The notes below the pieces were generated by a model that saw only the letters and a list, made by a program, of their open reading frames with translations, was not told where the DNA came from and ran no database searches. This document shows positions 8,438 to 16,469 of a stretch of DNA of 39,191 nucleotides, one piece after another. The DNA comes from an uncultured Subdoligranulum sp. Lineage in GTDB: Bacteria; Bacillota_A; Clostridia; Oscillospirales; Ruminococcaceae. Position 1 is the stretch's first letter, and every line of letters starts with the position of its first letter. The stretch covers positions 1 to 39,191 of the forward strand of contig NZ_CALADU010000211.1 in NCBI RefSeq assembly GCF_937890665.1, written 5' to 3'. Position numbers and translations under genes: made by a program.

Positions 8438-8462
8438 ACGAATGCTTTTTATAAAATCGTTT
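8436..8462. promoter_or_regulatory. Candidate LysR operator
   Basis: Perfect inverted repeat AAACGA (8436-8441), 15 bases, TCGTTT (8457-8462). It overlaps the -35 of the symporter promoter and a TATAAA/TAAAAT stretch that could serve the lysR gene, the arrangement usual for autoregulated LysR pairs. Confidence 0.4.
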
Positions 8463-8488
8463 ACTTTTTTTAATAAGAGAGGCATCGT

Positions 8489-9400
8489 ATGGAGCTGCGT
8501 ACCGTCGCCACCTTTTTGCGGGTTACGGAATTGCAAAGTTTTTCCCGTGCGGCCGAACAACTGGGGTATTCTCAGGCCGCCGTCACGGTACAGATCCAGC
8601 AGTTGGAACAGGAGTTGGGCACCCAACTGTTTGAACGCTTTGGCCGCCGCATCCAACTCACTGAACACGGGCTGCAATTTATTCCCCACGCCCAAGAACT
8701 GCTGCGTGTGGCACAAAACGCCAAGACCTTCATTCGGCAGGGTGCACAGCCCTCGGGCCGGCTGCGCATCGGCACCGCCGAATCCCTCTCCATCAGCGTG
8801 CTGCCGCCCATTCTTTCGGCCTACCACGCCCGCTATCCGTTGGTGGAAACCAGCATTCATACCGGCACCATTCCCGTTTTGTTTGATATGGTGCGCCGCA
8901 ATGATGTGGACTTGCTCTACTTTTTGGACAAAAAGACGGATTTCCCCGAGTGGAACAAAGTGCTGGAGCGCCCCGAACCCATCGTATTCGTCGCCCCTGC
9001 CGATCATCCGCTGGCGGGGCAGCAGCAGATCCCCCTGCAAACCATCCTTGCCGAACCGTTGGTTTTGACGGAACGGGGCATCAGCTACCGCTATGATTTG
9101 GAGCAGCTATTGGCTGCCCGCGGTTTGGAACTGCATCCGTTTTTAGAGACCGGCAATACCGGCATCATCGTGGACATGCTGCTGCACCACGCGGGACTCT
9201 CCTTTTTGCCGCGCTACGTTGTGCAAACTTATCTGGAGAGCGGCGCCCTCACCATCCTATCGGTGGACGCACCTTCGATTCAGATGTGGAGCCAGCTCGT
9301 CTACCATCGCAACAAGTGGATCACCCCGCAGATCGAGCAATTCCTCAGCCTTATGCGGGAACACATCGGCACGGCCCAACAGCCCGATCAAACCCTATGA
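8489..9400 (+). CDS. LysR family transcriptional regulator
   Basis: 303 residues. The N-terminal winged helix-turn-helix is typical (ELRTVATFLRVTELQSFSRA, then AEQLGYSQAAVTVQIQQLEQ, then LGTQLFERFGRRIQLTEHG). Residues about 90-290 are the periplasmic-binding-like effector domain. The ATG has GAGAGG 6 bases upstream. It is divergent from the AGCS symporter, its likely target. Its 3' end overlaps the convergent NAD(P)HX epimerase gene by 13 bases, with no room for a terminator between them. The effector is unknown. Confidence 0.93.
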   Translation: MELRTVATFLRVTELQSFSRAAEQLGYSQAAVTVQIQQLEQELGTQLFERFGRRIQLTEHGLQFIPHAQELLRVAQNAKTFIRQGAQPSGRLRIGTAESLSISVLPPILSAYHARYPLVETSIHTGTIPVLFDMVRRNDVDLLYFLDKKTDFPEWNKVLERPEPIVFVAPADHPLAGQQQIPLQTILAEPLVLTERGISYRYDLEQLLAARGLELHPFLETGNTGIIVDMLLHHAGLSFLPRYVVQTYLESGALTILSVDAPSIQMWSQLVYHRNKWITPQIEQFLSLMREHIGTAQQPDQTL

Positions 9401-10041
9401 CAACACTCCGGGATCCCAATGTCCGCCAACACGGTTTCTCCGCACCGGCGAGCTGCCTCCGGCTGGATATGCACCGGTTTGCGGCTGTCCAGCGCCACTG
9501 TCAGATCCGCTTCCACCGCGCCTTCAGCAGCCTGCCCGCTGTCGGCAGACACCCCGCTGGGCAGATCTACCGCCGCCAAGAACGCTCCCGCTTGCCGGGC
9601 GCGGCACAGCAGGGCGCAGGCCGCCTGCCCCGCGGGACGCAGCGCCCCGTGAAATCCCGTACCGTACAAGGCGTCCACTGCCACATCCCATCCCGCCGCT
9701 TCCGGCAGTTGGGCTTCGGGCAGGATCTCCACCGGCAAATCTTCCAACAGGACCCGGTTGGTCTGGGCATCCTGCGTTTTGGGCTCCCCTTCCGCCAACC
9801 AGACCTGCACCTGCCAACCATCCTTGGCCGCCACCCGGGCAATGACAAATCCATCCCCGCCGTTGTTGCCCTTACCGGCCACCACCAACATACGGCCGGG
9901 TTTGGGGAACCGCCGGGTCAATTCTGCCCAGACCGCACGGCCGGCATTTTCCATCATTTGCAGATACAAAAAACCCTCTTCGTTGGCCGCTTGTTCGATG
10001 CGTTTCATCTGGGCGGCAGTGACAATGGCTTGGTTTTTCAT
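9388..10041 (-). CDS. nnrE: NAD(P)H-hydrate epimerase (YjeF N-terminal domain only)
   Basis: 217 residues corresponding to the YjeF_N domain alone. The enzyme epimerises R-NAD(P)HX to the S form during repair of hydrated nicotinamide cofactors. Visible motifs: TAAQMKRIEQAA and MMENAGRAVWAE at the N-terminus, the Rossmann segment VVAGKGNNGGDGFVIAR, then VDALYGTGFHG and VDLPSGVSADSG. Many bacteria fuse this domain to the ADP-dependent dehydratase NnrD; here the frame stops after the epimerase, so NnrD must be elsewhere or absent. The ATG has AAAGGAGG 9 bases upstream. The 3' end overlaps the convergent lysR gene. Confidence 0.92.
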   Translation of the reverse strand: MKNQAIVTAAQMKRIEQAANEEGFLYLQMMENAGRAVWAELTRRFPKPGRMLVVAGKGNNGGDGFVIARVAAKDGWQVQVWLAEGEPKTQDAQTNRVLLEDLPVEILPEAQLPEAAGWDVAVDALYGTGFHGALRPAGQAACALLCRARQAGAFLAAVDLPSGVSADSGQAAEGAVEADLTVALDSRKPVHIQPEAARRCGETVLADIGIPECCHRV

Positions 10042-10130
10042 GGGCGTTTCCTCCTTTGGGATTTCAAAGCTAAGAAAGGACCTTTTTTGTATTGTAGCGC
10101 AGCGAAGATAGTATACACAAGAGTCCGCCG

Positions 10131-10179
10131 AAAAAAAGCCGCACCGCCCTGCATCCTGATAAGATGCAGGGCGGTGCGG
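10131..10179 (-). terminator. Terminator of the ECF S-component gene
   Basis: Perfect 17-bp stem CCGCACCGCCCTGCATC (10179-10163 and 10155-10139) with a 7-base loop, followed on the minus strand by C and seven T (10137-10131). Confidence 0.93.
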
Positions 10180-10225
10180 TGTATTGGGAGAGTGTACCGT
10201 TCGGGAAGAATACCCGAACGCAAAA

Positions 10226-10837
10226 TCAATTCAATTTCAGGAATTTACGTACCGACACGGTGACGGCACCAGCCACCAAGCAACAGAGTACCCACTCGAC
10301 AATAGCCTGAACCCCCACGAACAGTACGACGAACATCAGGACGTTGGTAGCCCCCATGCCCTGCGCCAGTTCCTGCACATAGGGCAGGTCGTAAAACAGC
10401 AGTACCAACGCGCCCATAAAGAACACGGTGTTGAGCACGGCGGTCAGCAGCGCCCCGGCAAAGCAGCAGAACTTTTCCTGTTTGGGCAGCAGCTTGCACA
10501 GCGCCTTAAACAGCAATGCCGCGCACAGTCCCATCAGTACCCGGGACACCACGCATACCACAAAGGTTCCCACCGGGCTGGCGTTGAACATGGCGGCGCT
10601 CAAAAGGCTTTTGCCCTCCATAGCCTGCAAGAAACTGGTGATGCCGAACACCGCCCCCAAAAGAGCGCCCGCCGTGGGGCCCATCGTCATGGCACCGATA
10701 GCTACCGGCAGCGAAAGCAGCGACGCGGACAGCGGCCCCACCTGCAGGTAGCCCAGCGGCGTGTAGTTCATCACAAGCAAGATGGCCACCAGCAGCGCAA
10801 GCTGGGTGAGCCAACGGACGTTGGTACGATTTTTCAT
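10226..10837 (-). CDS. ECF transporter S component (vitamin uptake)
   Basis: 203 residues with about six hydrophobic helices; fits the substrate-specific (S) component family of energy-coupling-factor transporters (PF12822-like). Helix 1 starts at LTQLALLVAILLVMNYTPLG and is followed by GPLSASLLSLPVAIGAMTMG and the GALLGAVFGITSF segment common in the family. Such proteins bind a vitamin (for example pantothenate or riboflavin) and dock on a shared ATPase module encoded elsewhere; none is seen here. I chose ATG 10837 with AGGAGG 10 bases upstream over the in-frame TTG at 10843, which sits only 4 bases from that site. The vitamin is not determinable. Confidence 0.85.
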   Translation of the reverse strand: MKNRTNVRWLTQLALLVAILLVMNYTPLGYLQVGPLSASLLSLPVAIGAMTMGPTAGALLGAVFGITSFLQAMEGKSLLSAAMFNASPVGTFVVCVVSRVLMGLCAALLFKALCKLLPKQEKFCCFAGALLTAVLNTVFFMGALVLLFYDLPYVQELAQGMGATNVLMFVVLFVGVQAIVEWVLCCLVAGAVTVSVRKFLKLN

Positions 10838-10915
10838 ATTCAATTTTCCTCCTGCTGCCGTCTCCTACATATCGGGAGTACAGCGCAAATGTACAGCCTA
10901 GGGCTGCCATCCCCC

Positions 10916-10944
10916 AGTATACTGCAAAACCGGCCGCGTTACAA
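10916..10944 (-). promoter_or_regulatory. Promoter for the ECF S component, embedded in the upstream terminator
   Basis: Minus strand TTGTAA (10944-10939), 17-base spacer, TATACT (10921-10916). The -35 is the loop of the HAD gene's terminator hairpin. The leader of about 70 bases contains three small hairpins (CAGCC-CTA-GGCTG; GTACA..TGTAC; CTCC..GGAG). Confidence 0.6.
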
Positions 10945-10952
10945 GCGGCCGG
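10926..10952 (-). terminator. Terminator of the HAD hydrolase gene
   Basis: CCGGCCGC (10952-10945), loop TTGTAAC, GCGGCCGG (10937-10930), then TTTT. Confidence 0.7.
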
Positions 10953-10971
10953 CGGCAAAAATTGGATTGGT

Positions 10972-11631
10972 TTACAGTTTTCCTGCCAGCAACAGATCCC
11001 GTACTTCGTACAGGTCATGGCAGCACACATTATACAACTGGCGGATCTCCTCGTCAGGCTGGGCCAGATCCGGCACCATCAACGTCACAGCCCCCGCCGC
11101 ATGACCGGCACGCACCCCGTTGAAGCTATCCTCCAACACCAGACAGTCGTGGCTGTCCAGCCCCAGACGGCGGGCCGCCTCAAGGAAGATATCCGGTGCA
11201 GGTTTGCTGTGCTGGACATCCGCCCCACAGACAATATCGTGGAAGTACCGGGCGGTGCCGGTGGTTTGCAGGTTTTGTTCAATCATATTGCGGGGACTGG
11301 AACTGGCTACGATCCGCGGCGTGCCGCGCTCTTCCAGCAGGGCCAGCAGTTCCTTCAGTCCCGGCTTGCAGGGCACGCCCTGCGCAAACCGCTCGTTGCC
11401 GATCTGCCAGACCTTATCCAGCATCCGCTGGGGGTTCACCTGCGGAAAATACTTCTGCACATGCTCCACCAAATACTGTCCCGCCAGACCCCGGCCGCTG
11501 GCATAAAAAGCCGCCCGATCCTCGGGCATGGGTACGCCCAGCGCTTCGCAGGCAGGGTCCCAGAAGGTATCCCACAGACGTTCGGTGTCGAACATCAGGC
11601 CGTCCATATCAAAAATCACGCCTTTTATCAT
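10972..11631 (-). CDS. HAD-superfamily phosphatase, beta-phosphoglucomutase-like
   Basis: 219 residues from ATG 11631. HAD motif I is FDMDGLMFDTE with nucleophile Asp8 and acid/base Asp10; motif II is VASSSPRN; motif III the Lys in HSKPAPDIF; motif IV VLEDSFNGVRAG. A helical cap lies between motifs I and II (subclass I, as in beta-phosphoglucomutase and small-sugar phosphatases). The open frame begins upstream at 11685, but that ATG overlaps the -10 of the promoter, so it cannot be the start. AAAGGA lies about 12 bases before ATG 11631. The substrate is unknown; a sugar phosphate is likely. Confidence 0.9.
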   Translation of the reverse strand: MIKGVIFDMDGLMFDTERLWDTFWDPACEALGVPMPEDRAAFYASGRGLAGQYLVEHVQKYFPQVNPQRMLDKVWQIGNERFAQGVPCKPGLKELLALLEERGTPRIVASSSPRNMIEQNLQTTGTARYFHDIVCGADVQHSKPAPDIFLEAARRLGLDSHDCLVLEDSFNGVRAGHAAGAVTLMVPDLAQPDEEIRQLYNVCCHDLYEVRDLLLAGKL

Positions 11632-11673
11632 AAAAGGTGCCGTCCTTTCTCTCTTGTTCGGTATTGTACGCCC

Positions 11674-11702
11674 ATTGTACCGCATTTTTCGCTTTGCCGC
11701 AA
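11674..11702 (-). promoter_or_regulatory. Promoter for the HAD hydrolase gene
   Basis: Minus strand TTGCGG (11702-11697), 17-base spacer, TACAAT (11679-11674). Confidence 0.55.
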
Positions 11703-11739
11703 CCGCCGCTCCTTGAGAAATTTTGCTGCAAATTGGGGC

Positions 11740-11768
11740 TTGTTTTTACCGCTTTAGAGCGCTATAAT
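11740..11768 (+). promoter_or_regulatory. Promoter for ilvE
   Basis: TTGTTT (11740-11745), 17-base spacer, perfect TATAAT (11763-11768). The 66-base leader has a GC-rich hairpin near 11794-11815 but no T-box or leader peptide that I can see. Confidence 0.65.
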
Positions 11769-11841
11769 TGATTAAACTGCATCCGGGTTGCTGTGCGGCG
11801 GCCCGCCTGGCGGCATGTGATAAACAGGGAGAGTGTAAATC

Positions 11842-12918
11842 ATGTTGGACATCAAGATCACCAAAACGACTGCGCCCAAGGCGAAGCCGCAGGACGAGAG
11901 CAAATTGGGCTTTGGCAAAATCTTCAGCGACCATATGTTCCTGATGGATTATACCGAAGGGGAAGGCTGGCACGACGCCCGCATCGTTCCCTACGGCCCG
12001 TGGGAGATGGACCCCGCCACCACGGTGTTCCACTATGCGCAGGAAATCTTTGAGGGTATGAAAGCCTACCGCACCGCGGAGGGCAAGATTCAGTTGTTCC
12101 GCCCCGAGTGCAACGCCAACCGTTTCAATGATTCTGCCGACCGTCTGGGGATGCCCCCCATTCCGCCGGAGGATTTTGTGCAGGCCGTAAAGGCCATCGT
12201 GGACGTGGACCGGGATTGGGTCCCCCATTCCGACGGTGCCTCGCTGTACATCCGTCCCTTCTGTGTAGCCACCGACGTAGGTCTGGGCGTACACGCTGCC
12301 AAGCATTACCGCTTTGCCATCATCTGCTCGCCTTCCGGCGCTTACTATGCCGAGGGTCTTGACCCGGTCCGCATCTACGTGGAAGACGAGTACATCCGTG
12401 CCGCCCCGGGCCTGACCGGCTTCACCAAGTGCGGCGGCAACTATGCGGCTTCCATCAAGGCCGGTGAGCTGGCCGAGGAGCGCGGTTTCAGTCAGGTCCT
12501 GTGGCTGGATGGCGTGGAAAAGAAGTATGTCGAGGAAGTCGGTTCCATGAACATCATGTTCAAGATCGACGGCAAAGTATACACCGCTGCCTGCACCGGC
12601 ACTGTTCTGCCCGGCGTGACCCGCCGCTCCATCATCGAACTGCTGAAGGATTGGGGCTACGAAGTGATCGAAGGCAAGCTGGCCATCGCCGACGTGATGA
12701 AGGCTGCCGACGAAGGCAAGCTGGAAGAAGTGTTCGGTACCGGCACCGCTGCCGTGGTCTCCCCCGTCAAGGAACTGGATTGGGAGGGCAAGGTAGCTTA
12801 CATCAGCGGCGGCAAGATCGGCGAGCTGACCCAGAAGCTCTATGACACGCTGACCGGCATCCAGTGGGGCAAGCTGCCCGATACCAAGGGCTGGATCGTA
12901 CCGGTGGATCCGCAGTAA
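11842..12918 (+). CDS. ilvE: Branched-chain-amino-acid aminotransferase
   Basis: 358 residues, the size of the longer (eukaryote-like, IlvE group II) class IV aminotransferases. It transfers the amino group between glutamate and the keto acids of Leu, Ile and Val, using pyridoxal phosphate. Motifs: FHYAQEIFEGMKAYR near the N-terminus; GGNYAASIKAG with the Schiff-base lysine at about residue 206; VEEVGSMNIMF; and the cofactor phosphate loop FGTGTAAVVSPV near the C-terminus. The ATG has GGGAGAG about 9 bases upstream. It is monocistronic between its own promoter and terminator. Confidence 0.95.
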   Translation: MLDIKITKTTAPKAKPQDESKLGFGKIFSDHMFLMDYTEGEGWHDARIVPYGPWEMDPATTVFHYAQEIFEGMKAYRTAEGKIQLFRPECNANRFNDSADRLGMPPIPPEDFVQAVKAIVDVDRDWVPHSDGASLYIRPFCVATDVGLGVHAAKHYRFAIICSPSGAYYAEGLDPVRIYVEDEYIRAAPGLTGFTKCGGNYAASIKAGELAEERGFSQVLWLDGVEKKYVEEVGSMNIMFKIDGKVYTAACTGTVLPGVTRRSIIELLKDWGYEVIEGKLAIADVMKAADEGKLEEVFGTGTAAVVSPVKELDWEGKVAYISGGKIGELTQKLYDTLTGIQWGKLPDTKGWIVPVDPQ

Positions 12919-12959
12919 ACCGGCCATTGGCCATTTTTGTAAAATTACACCATCAAAAA

Positions 12960-13003
12960 GCGCGCAGGAGTGTTCAAAACGCATTCCTGTGCGCTTTTTC
13001 TTG
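12960..13003 (+). terminator. Terminator of ilvE
   Basis: GCGCGCAGGA (12960-12969) pairs with TCCTGTGCGC (12985-12994), followed by TTTTTCTT. Confidence 0.85.
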
Positions 13004-13032
13004 ATTTCTTTACATTTTTTATAATAAAAATA

Positions 13033-13041
13033 TGGTATACT
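13033..13041 (+). promoter_or_regulatory. Extended -10 promoter of the dlt-like operon
   Basis: TGGTATACT (TGn plus TATACT, 13033-13041) within a T/A-rich tract. A TTTACA lies upstream at 20-base spacing, too far for a normal -35, so the extended -10 probably carries recognition. Confidence 0.5.
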
Positions 13042-13103
13042 GGTGAAAATCCATGCGGGTCCCCCCTGCCGGGTCACCCGATTTTTGTGTAAAGGAACAG
13101 GTC

Positions 13104-14596
13104 ATGAAACATCTTCTGGAATTGTTGGACCATACCGCTGCCCGCTGGGCCGACCACCCCGCCTTCGGGGATGAGCACGGTACGCTGACATGGGGACAGG
13201 TGCAGCAGGCCGTGCAGAGCATCGGTACTGCGTTGGCACAGCAAGGGGTACAGCACCGCCCGGTGGCTCTGTATCTGGACCACGAAGTGCCCTGCCTGCT
13301 GGCCATGCTGGGAACGCTGGCCGCCGGGAGCTTTTATACCGTGCTGGACACCGCCCAGCCCCCTGAACGGGTACGGCGGATCACCGATCAGTTGGAACCG
13401 GTGCTGCTGGTGACCGACGCCGCCCACCATGACGCTGCGCTGGCGCTGGGGTTATCCTGCCCGGTATGGGATCTGACCAAAGGACTGGCCCAGCCGCCGG
13501 ACCCCTTTTTGCTGCAAACCTTGCGGGGGCAGGCCATCGACACCGATTTGGCCTATGTGCTCTTCACCTCCGGCTCCACCGGTGCCCCCAAAGGGGTAGC
13601 TGTTCCCCACCGCGCCGTACTGGCTTACAGCTCTTGGGCCGCCGAGACCTTCGACGTCAACGAGACCACCGTGTTCGGCAACCAGACGCCCTTCTATTTT
13701 TCCATGTCGGTGACCGATTTGTACGCCGCCCTGCGCACCGGGGCCGAGCTGCAGGTGATCCCCAAGCGGCTCTTCTCTTTCCCGGTTCAACTGCTGGACT
13801 ACCTGACGGTCCGCAAGGTAAATACCCTCTACTGGGTGCCCTCCGCTTTGGGCGGCGTGGTACGCTGGAAAGCGCTGGACTATACCGCACTGCCGCCGCT
13901 GCGCACCATCCTGTTTGCAGGCGAAACGATGCCCACCCCCTATCTGAATTATTGGCGGGCCCACTATCCGCAGGCGATTTTTGCCAACCTGTTTGGCCCC
14001 ACCGAGACCACCGACATCTGTGCCGACTTTGCCGACGATGAGCCGCTGCCCATCGGCCGCGCCTGCGATAACTGCGGTCTGCTGGTACTGACCGAAGATG
14101 GCAGGGCCGCCGCGCCCGGAGAGGTAGGCGAATTGTGTGTGCGGGGCAGTTTTTTGGCCGCCGGATACTACAATATGCCCGACAAAACCGCCCAGCGGTT
14201 CTGTCCCAACCCGCTGCAGTCCCATTATCCCGAGACCATCTACCGTACCGGCGATCTGGTGCGGTATGACGGGGAGGGTCTGCTGCAATACATGGGCCGT
14301 ACCGACAACCAGATCAAACACCGGGGCTACCGCATTGAACTGGGCGAGATCGAAACAGCCGCCTTTGGGCAGCCGGGATTGCAGAGCTGTGCCTGCGTAT
14401 ACGACGCCCCCGGGATAGACTGGTATTGTTTTTCACCGGCAGCAAGGAATTGGAGAAAGCGCTTCGGACCCGGTTGGAAGAGCGGCTGCCCACCTATATG
14501 CAGCCGGGGCTCTATCGCCGCTTGAAGGCGATGCCCCAAAACCAGAACGGAAAGATCGACCGCGCCGAGTTGCGCGCATACTGTGAGGAGGAATAA
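13104..14596 (+). CDS. dltA: D-alanine--D-alanyl carrier protein ligase, with a one-base frameshift near the 3' end
   Basis: Adenylation enzyme that activates D-alanine as AMP ester and loads it onto DltC. The A3 loop TSGSTGAPKG is at residues 155-164, followed by later core motifs (FGPTETT, YRTGDL, GRTDNQIKHRGYRIELGEIE). From ATG 13104 (AAAGGA 7 bases upstream) the frame is intact to about codon 435. There a run of five C (14407-14411) shifts reading, and the frame ends prematurely at 14525. One more C would give APRDRLVLFFTGSKELEKAL and run on to TAA 14594-14596, just before dltC, for about 497 residues, normal for DltA. The displaced part includes NQNGKID, whose Lys codon (14552-14554) is the catalytic A10 lysine. 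As written the product would be inactive; sequencing error or a true mutation cannot be told apart. Confidence 0.85.
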
Positions 14597-14599
14597 TCT

Positions 14600-14833
14600 A
14601 TGCATACCATCGAAGAAATCATGAACATTCTGGCAGAAGTCAAACCCGGTCTGCAAGTGACCCCCGACGAGGAACTGGTGCGTACCGGCCTACTGGATTC
14701 GGTAGACATCATGTCGATGGTCATGGCCTTGGCCGAAGAGTGGGATCTGGAGATCAGCCCGCTGGACCTGAAGGAAGAAAACTTCCACACCGCCAACGCC
14801 ATTTTGGCGTTGGTCAACCGGCTGGAAGACTGA
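14600..14833 (+). CDS. dltC: D-alanyl carrier protein
   Basis: 77-residue acyl-carrier-like protein. Ser34 in TGLLDSVDIM is the 4'-phosphopantetheine attachment site. It receives the activated amino acid from DltA and presents it to the membrane-bound DltB. Length and the four-helix pattern fit DltC. It begins 3 bases after the restored dltA stop codon, with GAGGAGGA overlapping the end of dltA as its ribosome site, indicating translational coupling. Confidence 0.92.
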   Translation: MHTIEEIMNILAEVKPGLQVTPDEELVRTGLLDSVDIMSMVMALAEEWDLEISPLDLKEENFHTANAILALVNRLED

Positions 14834-14869
14834 GCCCTCCGGTTCTGCTCTCCGTAAGGGAGTCATTGT

Positions 14870-16438
14870 ATGGCGTATAACTCATTTACCTACTTATTTA
14901 TCTTTTTGCCGCTGTGCTGGGTGGCATGGGCGGTACTGCCCCAACGGTATCGCCCGGCGGCACTGCTGGGCGGCAGTCTGGTCTTCTACTGGATGATGGC
15001 CGGGACTTACACCGTTTGGCTGCTGCTGGCCGCCGCCTTAACTTGGCAGCTTGGCCGGGTACTGGGTCGCCTTCAGACCTTACAAGCGGCCACTGTGCCT
15101 ACGCTGGAGCCTGCGGCCCGCAAAGCCGCCAAACAGCAGTTTACCGTCCTGCAAAAAAGCGTGGTAGCTGCCGGCGCAGCGGGTCTGCTGGGGCTGCTGG
15201 TCTGGCTGAAATACCTGCCCTTTCTGGTCAAATCCATGAACGGCGTGCTGGCCCTGCTGCCCTTCGGGTGGCAGGTATCCGCCCCCACTCTGCTGCAACC
15301 GGTGGGGTTGAGCTTTTTTACTTTGATGGCGCTGAGCTACCTGCTGGATGTGCGCCGCGGTGCAGCCCAACCTGCGGATCATTATTGGCAGGTACTGCTC
15401 TACCTTAGCTTCTGGCCCCACGTGGTGGAAGGCCCCTTCGACCGCTGGGCACAGGTTTCCCCCACGCTGCTGGACCCGCCCAAACCCAACTATCATGCCT
15501 TTACCTTTGGCGTGCAGCGCATTCTTTGGGGCATGATGAAAAAGCTCATCATTGCGGACCGTGCCAACATGTACGTCAAAGCCGTGTTCGACAACTGGAC
15601 CGCCTACTCCGGCGCCGCCGTGGTGGTGGCCACCTCGCTGTACACCTTGCAGCTCTACGCCGAATTTTCGGGCTGTATGGACATGGTGCTGGGTGCCGCC
15701 GAATGCTTCGGCGTACCGCTGGCAGAAAACTTCCGCCAGCCCTTCTTTGCCCGCAGCGTCAGCGAATTTTGGCGCCGCTGGCACATCACCTTGGGCGCAT
15801 GGCTGCGGGAATACCTGTTCCAGCCGGTCATCGTCAGCAAGCCCATGCTGCGGTTCGGCAAATGGTGCCGTACCCGGTTTGGCGCTGCGCTGGGCCGCAG
15901 CCTGCCGGTCTGGGCCGGTTTGCTACTGACTTGGCTGGCCATCGGGATCTGGCATGGCGCTGGCTGGCTCTATGTCCTGTACGGTCTTTACTATTTCTTT
16001 CTGCAATGGCTGGGGGAAGCCGCCGAACCCCTTTTGCTGCGGCTCTGCCCCAAACTGCCCCAGTGGCGCACCCGGCGCGGCTATGCCCTATGGCAGATGG
16101 CCCGCACCTTTGTGCTGGTCAACTTCGGCATGCTGCTCTTCCGCTCCAACGGTACCCGGGCCGCGCTGGATATGCTGGCCAGTCTGACTCGCCCCTACGA
16201 GGGCAGCCTGCTGATCAAGCTGGACCAGCAAGATCTGTGGGTGCTGGTGGTCGGCGCAGTGGTCCTGTTGGCGGTGGACCTGCTCCACGAGCGGGGCGTT
16301 TCTATCCGGCAGGCACTGGCCCGTCGTCCGCTGCCTCTGCGGTGGGCCGTCTACTGCGGCGCCATGCTGACGGTGATGATTTTCGGCGCCTACGGCGACA
16401 ACTACGACCCGGCGGCGTTCATTTACGCCCAGTTCTGA
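14870..16438 (+). CDS. dltB: DltB-like membrane-bound O-acyltransferase (MBOAT)
   Basis: 522 residues with about 11 hydrophobic helices. MBOAT hallmarks: WRRWHITLGAWLREYLF (His305) and IGIWHGAGW with the invariant His362. Together with DltC the protein passes the activated amino acid across the membrane for transfer to cell-wall polymers. It is somewhat longer than classic DltB (about 400) and resembles the AlgI/DltB branch generally, so an alternative acylated polymer is possible. The ATG has AAGGGAG 8 bases upstream. It follows dltC rather than dltA, unlike the A-B-C-D order of Bacillus and Staphylococcus. Confidence 0.87.
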   Translation: MAYNSFTYLFIFLPLCWVAWAVLPQRYRPAALLGGSLVFYWMMAGTYTVWLLLAAALTWQLGRVLGRLQTLQAATVPTLEPAARKAAKQQFTVLQKSVVAAGAAGLLGLLVWLKYLPFLVKSMNGVLALLPFGWQVSAPTLLQPVGLSFFTLMALSYLLDVRRGAAQPADHYWQVLLYLSFWPHVVEGPFDRWAQVSPTLLDPPKPNYHAFTFGVQRILWGMMKKLIIADRANMYVKAVFDNWTAYSGAAVVVATSLYTLQLYAEFSGCMDMVLGAAECFGVPLAENFRQPFFARSVSEFWRRWHITLGAWLREYLFQPVIVSKPMLRFGKWCRTRFGAALGRSLPVWAGLLLTWLAIGIWHGAGWLYVLYGLYYFFLQWLGEAAEPLLLRLCPKLPQWRTRRGYALWQMARTFVLVNFGMLLFRSNGTRAALDMLASLTRPYEGSLLIKLDQQDLWVLVVGAVVLLAVDLLHERGVSIRQALARRPLPLRWAVYCGAMLTVMIFGAYGDNYDPAAFIYAQF

Positions 16439-16469
16439 CCGGGCGGACAATCTACGGGAGTACCCTTGT

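Noticed and set aside
13053..13103. Upstream ATG (13053) as start of dltA
   Set aside because: No ribosome site, only about 5 bases after the predicted transcription start; ATG 13104 has AAAGGA and fits the family N-terminus.
14390..14420. Programmed frameshifting in dltA
   Set aside because: A +C deletion in a short C run has no slippery heptamer or stimulatory hairpin that I can see, and adenylation enzymes are not known to use recoding; error or mutation is simpler.
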